Part shown: positions 54,950 to 63,839 of the stretch, piece after piece | Layout: the number at the start of each line of letters is the position of its first letter | Numbering within the stretch: position 1 is the stretch's first letter | Source: Mermis nigrescens | Taxonomy: Eukaryota; Nematoda; Enoplea; Mermithida; Mermithidae | Assembly: GCA_036768485.1 (NCBI GenBank) | Contig: JAVLUZ010000144.1 | Coordinates: 1,062,620 to 1,126,619 of the forward strand | Direction: 5' to 3' | DNA: 64,000 nt | Notes under the pieces: generated by a model | Seen by the model: only the letters and a program-made list of their open reading frames with translations | What the model was told of the DNA's origin: nothing | Database searches by the model: none | Translations under genes and position numbers: made by a program

Positions 54950-55920
54950 GGCCGCGCTGAATTCTGACAATTTTTGTAATGCAAAATTAAGTTTCAAAAA
55001 GGTGAAAAATCAAAATTTTCCGGCGCTTCGCACCGAATTCGGACAATTTTTGTAATGCAAAATTGCGTTTCAAAAATGTGGAATCTCAAAATTTTCCAGC
55101 GCTTCACGCCAAATAGATTTAATTTTATTACTTGTTATTGATGCTTAAGTCGCGTCAAATTTGTACAATTTTTGTAATGCAAAATTGCGTTTCAAAAAGG
55201 TGGAACTGAAAATTTTTTGGCGCTTCGCGCCGAATTGATTTAATTTTTTTACTTGTTATTGATGCTTAAGCCGCGTCAAATTTGGACAATTTTTGTAATG
55301 CAAAATTGCGTTTCACAAAGGTTAAATTCCAGAATTTTCCAGCGCTTTGCGCCGAATTCGTATGATTTTTGTGATGCAAAATTGCGTTTCAAAAAGGTGA
55401 AATCTCAAAATTTTCCGGCGCTTCGCGCTGAATTGATTCAATTTTATTACTTGTTATTGATGCTTAAGTCGCGCTTAAATTTGAACAATTTTGTGATGCA
55501 AAATTGCGTTTCAAAAAGGTGGAATCTAAAATTTTTCGGCGCTCCGCGCTGAATTGATTTAATTTTATCACTTGTTATTGATGCTTAAGCTGCAGCAAAT
55601 GTGGACAATTTTTGTAATGAAAAATTGCGTTTCACAAAGGTTAAATTCCAGAATTTTCCAGCGCTTCGCTGCCGAATTCGTATGATTTTTGTAATGCAAA
55701 ATTGCGTTTCAAAAAGGTGAAATCTAAAATTTTTCAGGCGCTTCGCGCCGAATTGATTTTGTTTTATTACTTTTTATTGATGCTTAAGCCGCGCCGAATT
55801 CGGACAATTTTTGTAATGCAAAATTGCATTTCACAAAGGTTAAATCTCAAAATTTTCTGATTTAATTTTACTATTTGTTATTGATGTTTAGAGGTTGCGC
55901 TGAATTATAACAATTTTCGT
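54950..55920. repeat. Satellite with 319-bp higher-order period (76 + 122 + 121)
   Basis: The anchor GCAAAATTGCG (with variants) occurs at 54981, 55057, 55179, 55300, 55376, 55498, 55619, 55696 and 55818. The spacings are 76, 122, 121, 76, 122, 121, 77 and 122. Each sub-unit carries TTTCAAAAAGGTG and a GC hairpin (for example at 55219, 55419, 55738). The 121/122 units also carry TTACTTGTTATTGATGCTTA. Single relics lie outside at 56885-56990 and 60050-60130. Confidence 0.92.
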
Positions 55921-56595
55921 GCATTTCAAGCAGGATTTATATTTGAAATGAAAACGTATATACTATTTGACGACATGAAAATGCGGAAATCTATAGAAGT
56001 TTTATTTTTACACAATGAATTTTATAAAAAATAAGCATATTAAAGGCAGTGAATGTCTCTTCAAGATTAAAGGTCAATTGTTACTAAAGTAATGAGTTTT
56101 TAAACATAATTGCTATGCAAATTATCGATTGCACTATTTTCTACATCATACTAATTTTGACACCATTTTTAATTAAAAAATTATGTCGCGAGAAATAGTG
56201 CGACTTCGCGTGAAATTATGAATGGACTCTGCGTGGAAGCAAGACTAACATGTTAAAAGTTCAACCACTTTTCTGACTTAGGCAACCAACCAAAAAATTG
56301 GGCTCTGGTACCAGCCGAGACTTTGAGGCTTGCCCAGCTATGCTGATGATTGTGTTGATAGGGATATGTGATCACTGATCAGCACAGCGACAGTCGAATA
56401 AAGCTTTGTTTTGAAATTGTCCTATTTTATAAGTTGGGTCCTTTATATGTCACAAAGTAAGCCAAGTCAATGTTTAAAAGTGTCTGATGTGTATCAGGAA
56501 AAACCCGCCAAAAACCTACCAAAAACCCCCAAAACCCCCAAAAACCCTAAACGCAAAATTTTCAAATCTGGGTTTTTGCCAGCCCTGGTTTTGAC

Positions 56596-57955
56596 TGCGA
56601 ATAATATTAATACCAATACTAATACTTTATTCGGAAGAAAATACAAGGACAAAACAAAGTCTCAAGGAAAATAGCATAGTGTAAAATGCGGAATGTCCTG
56701 GACACACAGGCAAATAAATTTCGCTCACGTGATTTTTTTTTCTTTTTTGCCCCATCAAAAAATTCCCGAAATCAACCTTCTTTATCCGAAGTTATTTGCA
56801 GGCTAGGCCGCTGGTGTTTGACTGCAAATAATATTACATTGTGTGCTACGTTATTTGCAGTTGACTGCAAATAATTACTGCCATGACCTAAACATCAATG
56901 ACAAGTAATAAAATTAAATCGATTCGGCAGCGCCGGAAAATTTTGACATTTTACCTCTCTAAAACGCATTTTCGCATTCCAAAAATTGTCAAAAAATCCG
57001 CAGGAGATGAGGATTTTCAATCTTAGTAAACAAAAAAAGCAAAACAAATTTTATTCGCTGATCCGACAACAAACCAAGTAACATTAATGCATTGATAAGT
57101 AACAAGAGAAAAAAGATGAAATATGAACATACACAGAAAGACAAGTCAATAAAATATATAAATAGTCGAGGAAAGCGGGATAACGTAAAGGCAGTACATA
57201 AACTGCGCTTATTTACGCCCCTGAATTGAATGATTAAGATCAACCCTTTTCAATCTATTAAGAAATAAATGTCTATTTGGAGCACTTGGCTAAACTTAAG
57301 AATATGGTGGTACTTTTAGAAAAGGAGCAAAACGAATACGGCATGCCAAAATTTTCTTGCCAAATTGGTGGAACATGATAAATTGAAGCACGAAAAAAAT
57401 TCGGTGAAAATCTGAGCCATACTTGCAAAGTTGCAGGCAACTCTCGATTTGAGTGTTGGGTGAAACGATTAAACGGCTCTGATCCAAGGACTCACACATT
57501 TGTCAGAAATAAATAATATGGGCTGAAATTACGGAAGGAAACATAGCAATAAAGGAGAAAAAAGAAAAAGGCGCGGAAAACTGTTCGAAATTTTGAAAAC
57601 TTAAAAAATTTTTATATTTTTTGCATGTTTTTTTCGGTTTTACTTGATAAGATATACGAAGATCTAAGTTTTTGCTTCTATCATACTTAGGCTTAGGCTT
57701 AGCATATCTGAAAAGGTGTTTTAAGCTGCTTAGGTCGAGGTCGCTCCCGCTCAGGTCGATGTATAGATGCTTAGGTCGATGTATAGATAGATGCTTAGGT
57801 CGACGTAAATTGGGTATCTAAATGTGATTCTGCATTCAGCTGTTTGAATCTTTTAATACTTAGGTCGAGAAGATGCTTGCTAAGGTCGAGAAGAGGCTAC
57901 TTAACGATACCCATAGCTTTTGTAATATTGATCATAAACGGATGAAATTTTTTTC
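56596..57955. other. AT-rich region without recognised gene
   Basis: 56885-56990 is an inverted relic of the 319-bp satellite unit (ACATCAATGACAAGTAATAA ... GCAGCGCCGG). 57680-57905 has short irregular GCTTAGGTCGA repeats; similar text is at 50870-50920. Nothing coding is recognised. Confidence 0.45.
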
Positions 57956-57959
57956 CGCG

Positions 57960-58326
57960 CTTTCTTTCAACATGTTCTAAGTACTGAGCAAAAAAATCCG
58001 CTCTTCTGAAGTTTATTTTTTAGTATTTTGAAAGTATCCATATTCTTAAGTTACTCCGGAGCACTTATAACTTCGTCAGGCAGAGAATTCCAAACAGAGA
58101 TTACTCGATTACAAAATTCAAATTTTCTGCAGTTTTTGTTTGCCCGATTAACAAAAAGCTTACAATAATTCATTGCTCGATTTGAATTAGTATTAAATGT
58201 AAAGAAATGCTCAAAAGTCAGAATATCAAATCTAATAATAGAAAAAGCTAAAGTGAGGTCATTATATAAACGCCTTAATTCAAGTCTTTCTAATCCAAGT
58301 TGAACCAATCTCTGATCATATGGAAG
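57960..58326 (-). pseudogene. LINE reverse-transcriptase C-terminal remnant, 3' part
   Basis: Reading minus: PYDQRLVQLGLERLELRRLY ... FCNRVISVWNSLPDEVISAP, then a stop and MDTFKILKNKLQK. This is the typical end of Jockey/CR1-type non-LTR retrotransposon ORF2 (L.YDERL..L.L..LE.RR, NRV..WN.LP..V..A). It is split from its upstream part by hAT element 2. Confidence 0.85.
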
Positions 58327-59355
58327 CAGGGCTGGCAAAAGTGGGTTTTTGGGGTTTTGAGGTTTTTGGGTTTTTGGTGGGTTTTTGGGGTTCTAAAAAT
58401 CTTGGGTTTTTGGGTTTTTGGGGTTTTTGGTATTCTGAGACGCAGGTACTTATGTAAGGCTCTAAATCATGTTTTAGTAGTTATTGTAAATGACTGAAGG
58501 TTGTTTTTTGGCTTCTGGCGCCGTAGGCAGACAGCGCACAGCACACAGTCATACAGCATTAGCATGCATTGTGATATGATTTGAGTGAGAGGGATCGACA
58601 CCATGGTATATCAACTGCTGAGAAAGCTTTGCATACTATACATCTGAATAAATTAAACAATTAAAGTACATACCGAATAATTGCATTAAAAACTTTACTT
58701 CAAATGCTAATTCTATATCCTGAAAAGAGGTATGTAGTTAAATTGCACCTTTTTATTAACAATTTATACCTTGTGTACAGGAACAAAATAACTAGGCACA
58801 CATCTATTATTGTAAGCTTCATGCATAGTGTAACTTTCCATAGTTTGCTGTCTGACTTTTACACTTATTACATAGGTATTTACGTTGGCGGTTTCAACGG
58901 CTTCATCGGAACGAAATTTTTCTACCTTTGGTTTCGTCCATTCAAAATTGAGAAGCTCATTGAGCACTGAAACAGTCCGAAAGCTAGTGTTTATCAAAAC
59001 CAACGCCAATCAGCTTTGTGATTCAACCGTGATAGACGATGATGATTGTGATGACAGGGATATGTAATTTAATTACCTACTGGTCAGCGCAGCGACATTC
59101 GAATAAAGCTTTGTTTTAAACGTGTCCTATTTTTTATGTTGGGTCCTTTATGTGACACAAAGTCAGCCGAATTAATGTTTACAGGTGTATGAAGTCAACT
59201 CTGGTGTGTATCAGGAAAAACCCAGGAAAAACCCACCAAAAACCCCCAAAAACCCACCAGAAACCCCAAAAAACCCACCAGAAACCCACGAAAAACCCCA
59301 AAAACCCCAAAACCCAAAACGCAATATTTTCAAATCTGGGTTTTTGTCAGCCCTG
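58327..59355 (+). mobile_element. hAT element 2 inserted in a LINE, 8-bp TSD
   Basis: Ends CAGGGCTGGCAAAAG and TGTCAGCCCTG with subterminal GGGTTTTTGG (58345-58440) and CCAAAAACCC (59215-59325) repeats. Flanks TATGGAAG (58319-58326) and TATGGAAT (59356-59363) match 7 of 8. 1,029 bp, an internally deleted copy closely related to hAT element 1. Confidence 0.92.
58885..59067 (+). pseudogene. hAT transposase C-terminal (dimerisation) remnant
   Basis: Encodes SSERNFSTFGFVHSKLRSSL then ETVRKLVFIKTNANQLC and an acidic end (DDDDCDDRDM, stop). It is the hAT dimerisation domain, more complete than at 53303. The catalytic core is absent. Confidence 0.88.
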
Positions 59356-59430
59356 TATGGAATACTTTTATCATTGAAAAGTAGTTTTGTAAAACTACGC
59401 TGTTTTTTTAATTTTTTTAAAATTTTCTAA
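59356..59430 (-). pseudogene. LINE reverse-transcriptase remnant, upstream part
   Basis: On the minus strand this frame (QRSFTKLLFNDKSI) runs straight into PYDQRLVQLG at 58326 once hAT element 2 and one TSD copy are ignored. The LINE was therefore there first. Confidence 0.75.
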
Positions 59431-59495
59431 AGTTTCAGAACAAGTCGTCGATAAAAGTGCTGCGATCGGCATGGCGCGGCAGCATTCAGCAATAA

Positions 59496-60034
59496 GGCAC
59501 TTATTCAGTTTAGGAGGTACAGGGTTTTTTGACTGGTTTTTTCGAATTTTTACAACACAGAAAACCTATTATAGGTATGTTAAACATGCTGATCACGAAT
59601 TTTATAATGATTTTTCACAAAAATGCCAAAATTTTTCCAGTAGATTCATGTGACTGACCAAAATTTGGTGCCAGCGTTTAAAATAAGCCTAAGTAATGGG
59701 ATGCAACTCGCGTCGCTCGCTTCTGCTCGCTCCGCTCGTCGCATCCCATTACTCAGGCTTATTTTAAACGCTGGCACCAACATTTCGGTCAGTCCATGAT
59801 ACTAAGCCTAAGCCTAATCAGCTGGTAAACCAGCAAAACATCACGAATACCTTTCAATCTTTATCGAAATTAACCAGCGTTTCTTCAACTACGCTTGTCA
59901 TTAATTGATATTTTCGTGAAAAATCATTATCAAATTCGTGATCAGCGTGTTAAACATGCCTAGACTAGGCCCTCTATGACTGGAAATTCGAAAAACAGAC
60001 AAAAAACCTGTACCTCCTAAACTGAATAAGTGCC
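59496..60034. mobile_element. 539-bp foldback element with perfect 8-bp TSD
   Basis: Ends GGCACTTATTCAGTTTAGGA and TCCTAAACTGAATAAGTGCC are exact inverses. Flanked by AGCAATAA at 59488-59495 and 60035-60042. The arms stay complementary for about 150 bp, and a separate 147-bp palindrome (59651-59797) lies between them. It is non-coding. Confidence 0.92.
59651..59797. repeat. 147-bp near-perfect palindrome
   Basis: TGACTGACC...GGTGCCAGCGTTTAAAATAA is mirrored by TTATTTTAAACGCTGGCACC...GGTCAGTCC. The centre near 59724 is CGCTCGC/GCTCGCTCCGCTCG. Related diverged copies are at 120-310 and 51600-51720. Confidence 0.88.
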
Positions 60035-60795
60035 AGCAATAATAAGTACAAGATTAAATCAATCCGACGCAAAACGCAGGAAAATTTTGATATTTTGGCT
60101 CTCTACCACGCATTTTCGCATTACGGAAATTTTCCACAATGTGAACCAAGCCCAAAATTTCTTCCACGTCCCGAAATTTTCGTTCATAAAAATCCCTAAA
60201 TCTGGAAAAAAATGGTGCTTCGAGCAGACAAAATTGGAAATCATCGGTTTACAGTACTATTTTAAATTGAAGCTATAAACCCTTTATGCGCAAACATTGA
60301 GACTTACTTTGTACTAAGCTGCAGATTTTTTAACTTTCGTCATTTTTTAGAAACACGATGCATTATCATTGTGACAATAAATGTGAAGGCATATACCTCA
60401 TTATCTATGTTCCTTTATCTGTGCTTTGTACAAAGTGAGTCGGTTTTTTATTATGTATGTATAGGCATGCATCGGCCAATTGTATAGTCTAACGAAAGAT
60501 TGTGCCTACCTAGCATAATTTTTTAATATTTCGATACAATAGAGGTTGCATTGATCGTGAAACTTTAGAAGGCACATTCAACTTTACTGCGTAAAAAATA
60601 CACTTTTGCCGCTTCTATAAAGTGCTGAGCTGAGGAGAATGGCTCTCCAAAAGCAGATTTCGTGAAACTTCGCGAAAAAAGCTTATTCTGAGAAAAGAAA
60701 ATCTTAGCGTTAAAAGTGTATGACTAATCTTTCAGCAGTCAGATAGACGTACAAAGCAAAACATTACTTACAGTATTTGTGAACCTTGTCATATC

Positions 60796-60990
60796 TAGTG
60801 ATGTAAAAGATCATCTGGATCTGATCTTTTTATCCAGATTCAGATCCAGATCCAGATCATCTGGATCTGGATCTGTTATTTTCTGATCTGCTTATCTGAT
60901 CTGTATCTGGATCTGCCAGAAAATCAGAACCCTATCTTTATCTGGATCTGGATCTGTTTAGTCAAGTTATATCTGGTTAAGCAGATCAGA
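60796..60990. repeat. GATCTG-rich repeat after a TAGTGATG terminus
   Basis: TAGTGATGTAAAAGATC is followed by about 190 bp of GATCTGGATCTG variants. The start resembles the TAGTGATGAAACGG end of the 16450 element, so this may be another hAT-type terminus. A direct copy of the block lies at 63840-64000, where the window ends. Confidence 0.6.
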
Positions 60991-61845
60991 AAGTTATTCT
61001 TGCACGATGGTAGGTATTATTTCTGTTTTACGATTTACTGTAGATAGGTTATCTAATTAGTCGTAGCCTTACATGCATGGATTGTGTCCCAACAGCCCCA
61101 CCAGTCCCAACAGCCCCACTGTCCCAATAGCCCACCATCCCAACAGCCCCACCGAAAAATCCCAACAGCCCCACCTAAAAATCCCAACAGCCCCACCCAT
61201 CCCAACAGCCCCACCAGTCACAACAGTCCACCGTCCCAACAGCCCCACCAATAATTCCAACAGCCACACCAATCCCAACAGCCCCACCAATCCCAACAGC
61301 CCCACCAATCCCAACAGCCCCACCAATCCCAACAGCCCTACAAATCCCAACAGTCCCACCGTCCCACCAACCCCACCGTTCCAACAGCCCCACCGTCTTA
61401 ACAGCCCCACCAATAATCTCAACAGCCCCACCAGTCCCAGGAACCCCACCAATTCCCAGCAGATCCACCGTTTCAGCAGTCCTACCATTCCAACAGTCGC
61501 ACTGTCCTAAGCACACATAAGCGTGGGGGAAGGGATGTTTAGAGTTTAACCCCCAACCCTAAATTCTGGTAATCCCCCAAATTATGTTAGACCCCCAGAA
61601 CTTTAATTTTAGCACATTTCTCGGTCACTTTAACCCAACAGACCCACAGAATTTGTTCGCTGCCAATGTTGGTTCCAACTGTCCCACTGTTATAATCATA
61701 GAAGCACAGCACGATCGGTCTGGAGAAGGAGTTTTGAGCCAAAAATTGACCTCAAAACTAGTATTAATGTTAAAATAACGTAAAAAACTACGCTAATCCA
61801 CATTTTCTGGCTATTTTGAAGCAGATAGCGTGAAAGTTTTGATTT

Positions 61846-62058
61846 TCATTTAATTTTAGCACTTATCTTTCCTTTTTCACTAGAACATTTTTTATTTTTT
61901 CTGGCAGTGTAAAGTAGACCATAATGAGCAGGAATCCAATCTTTGCGAGATGACTCGAATGAGGCAAAATCCTGGATTGCGCACAAATGCTGAAGCTTCA
62001 ATTCTGGCAGGTTTACCAGTTTCTCAGGTAGACTTATTCTGAAAATGTAAACATGCAC
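61846..62058 (-). other. Unassigned open frame, possible exon or element gene fragment
   Basis: After an acceptor-like CATTTTCAG the minus strand reads ISLPEKLVNLPELKLQHLCA, then IQDFASFESSRKDWIPAHYG and LLYTARKNKK before a Lys/Ser-rich end. The composition looks protein-like and non-repetitive. I recognise no family and see no partner exon, so it may belong to the foldback spacer or be chance. Confidence 0.3.
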
Positions 62059-62329
62059 ACTCGTTTAAGGTCTTGATGAAATATACGAATTCGGTAAATA
62101 GTCAAAAAAATATCTGTCATAAACAATTAATATTGCCTGATTTTATTATATCGTATAATAGCGATTGCAGTAATGGTGAGGCTGCTGGGATTACTGGTGG
62201 GGCTGCTGTGACGGTGGGGCTGTTGGAACGGTAGGGCTGTTGGAATTGGTGGGGCAGTTAGGATTGGTGGGGCTGTTGGGATTGGTGGGGCTGTTAGGAT
62301 TTGGTGGGGCTGTAGGGATTGGTGGGGCT

Positions 62330-62510
62330 CAGGGGCGGATTTAGGGGGGGGCGGGGGGGCGGCCGCCCCCCATTGGCCCAAAAAATGCGAAAAATTAAGG
62401 ATTTTTGAGCGATTTTTGGGTCAAAACGGCTAATTTTTCCGCCCAAGTCAGGGTTCCGCCCCCCTTAGGGGTACCGCCCCCCCCTTAGGAAAATCCTAGA
62501 TCCGCCACTG
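62330..62510. mobile_element. 181-bp hAT MITE in the minisatellite, perfect 8-bp TSD
   Basis: CAGGGGCGGATTTAGG ... CCTAGATCCGCCACTG, flanked by GTGGGGCT at 62322-62329 and 62511-62518. The ends are a common hAT-type terminus (CAGTGGCGGAT). Confidence 0.93.
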
Positions 62511-62687
62511 GTGGGGCTGTTGGGATTGGTGGGGCTGTTGTGATTATTGGTGGGGCTGTTGGAACGGTGGGGCTGTTGGGACGGTGGGGCTGTTGGGACT
62601 AGTGAGGCTGTTGAGACATTACCCATGCACGCGGGGGTGGGGAGAGGGGTCTGCTCGGGGTTTTTACCCCCCAGATCTCGTGCTGAC

Positions 62688-62957
62688 CACACCTGGGCGT
62701 GGGGGCGGGGGTTTGGGGGGGGGTATTCACACCCCAGAAAACCAAAATACCCCCCCCCAGAAATCAAAAATACCCCCCAGAATTCAATTTTTGGAATTTT
62801 TTCGTTTTTTTCGCAATTTTTTGATGCTAATGGATAGTGCTTGACGAGGAAACGTCGAAAAATGGTGTTTTTATCACCATACCACCATTTTTAAGGCCAT
62901 TTTTTGACGTTCAAAAAAATCTTGCACCCCCCAGAAATTTCTTGCTGCTCACGTATG
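62688..62957 (-). mobile_element. Family B MITE with perfect 8-bp TSD
   Basis: CACACCTGGGCGTGG ... TGCTGCTCACGTATG flanked by GTGCTGAC at 62680-62687 and 62958-62965. Full-length 270 bp. Confidence 0.92.
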
Positions 62958-62965
62958 GTGCTGAC

Positions 62966-63839
62966 CCCCTGAATGGCCAAAAAGTGCCGCTGCGACTCCC
63001 ATAATTTTTTCCTTTCAGAAAAATTTTTGAAGCTCTGCAGAAAAGTAACTTAAGTGATAAAAATGTATTGAAGGTTGTTTTTTCACATAAATTATCATCA
63101 GAATTGACCTTTGAGAGATTTTTTTGCCTAAAAATGGGAAACTCTTAAATTTTTTCGAAATATCTTTGTTGAAAAAGTTGTTACAGTCGATTCGCAACAT
63201 CGAGAAACGTCTAAAAACAACGTTTTTAGTGCCCTTGGGCCATTTTTATCGCTTTTTTGATGTTTGAAAAAAAATTGATTTTGACCCCCAGAATTTCTAT
63301 CCTGTACATGTATAGTTTTAGTAGGTGCATCTGTCATTTTTTATGAATTTTAACAGCGTTTTTCTTTGTAGAATTGAAATTAAGCTAATTTCTTCATAGT
63401 ATTGCATTTTGTGTTGTTAGGTAAATGTATTGTTTGTTATTTGACAGTGATCCCCCTGAAATAATACACCCTTTCTTTCTTACAAGCGATCGAAAGAAGC
63501 ATTTGTTTCTCCTGTATAACCACAATGTTGCCAAATCCCAGACATCTCACGTTCCTGTGAAAATTCAATGCCGTTTCGGTTATAAACTGTTGTAATAATT
63601 TTTACATTTTTATGCCTCAATTTCATGCCCATTGGTAAAAGTCTAAACATGTGAGTTTTTACTTTTTAGACAATTTTTACTGATATCATTATTATGTAAA
63701 AGCTCTCAAAATGCAAATTTTCCTTGGCTCTGCCCCAGACCTCTCTGGGGAGGCTCTTGCATTAGTCCTGCCACCCAATCCATGTGGGCTCGGGCGCTTT
63801 ACGTCCTCCTTATCAGCAATACAAATTGCTGCACAAAAA
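62966..63839. other. Repeat fragments, then AT-rich sequence
   Basis: 62966-63310 is a repeat related to 29360-29560 (CGAGAAACGTC, CCCCCAGAATTTC, CTGTACATGTATAG). 63330-63840 shows no recognised repeat or gene. Confidence 0.4.

Larger units (their letters stand above)
53441..56342. mobile_element. 2.9-kb non-autonomous element carrying two satellite arrays
   Basis: Ends CATACCTGGGCAAGG and CTTGCCCAGCTATG are inverted. Both are followed inward by a TGGTACCAGCCG copy. Perfect TSD CTGATGAT (53433-53440, 56343-56350). The interior consists of a 25-bp-unit minisatellite (53555-54740) and a 319-bp higher-order satellite (54950-55920), with AT-rich spacers (54745-54930, 55930-56270). There is no ORF of its own. 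The ends resemble family B (CATAGGTGGGCAG), so it is probably a hAT-type passenger element. Confidence 0.85.
53015..56587 (+). mobile_element. hAT element 1 with perfect 8-bp TSD, interrupted by a satellite-bearing element
   Basis: Ends CAGGGCTAGCG and GCCAGCCCTG with GGGTTTTTGG-type subterminal repeats. Flanked by GTTTTGAC at 53007-53014 and 56588-56595. It carries the hAT dimerisation-domain remnant (53303-53440) and is split by the 53441-56342 insertion. Without the insertion it is a deletion derivative collinear with hAT element 2 (58327-59355). Confidence 0.9.
61074..62629. mobile_element. Foldback element with inverted 18-bp minisatellite arms
   Basis: Left arm (61085-61505) repeats CAACAGCCCCACCAATCC on the plus strand. 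Right arm (62165-62610, interrupted) is the reverse complement (GGATTGGTGGGGCTGTTG). The outer ends GCATGGATTGTGTCCCAAC and its counterpart (..GAGACATTACCCATGC) are roughly inverted. The spacer (61510-62160) holds repeat fragments and a minus open frame. The PTNPNS and GLVGLL repeat ORFs are artefacts. Confidence 0.75.

Noticed and set aside
54950..55920. CRISPR-like array
   Set aside because: Spacings are regular, but the intervening sequences are themselves repeated and there are no unique spacers. The eukaryotic context also argues against it; it is a satellite.
61073..61516. ORFs of 113-145 codons on both strands with PTNPNS or GLVGLL repeats
   Set aside because: They are translations of an 18-bp minisatellite, open in several frames because the unit is a multiple of three without stops.
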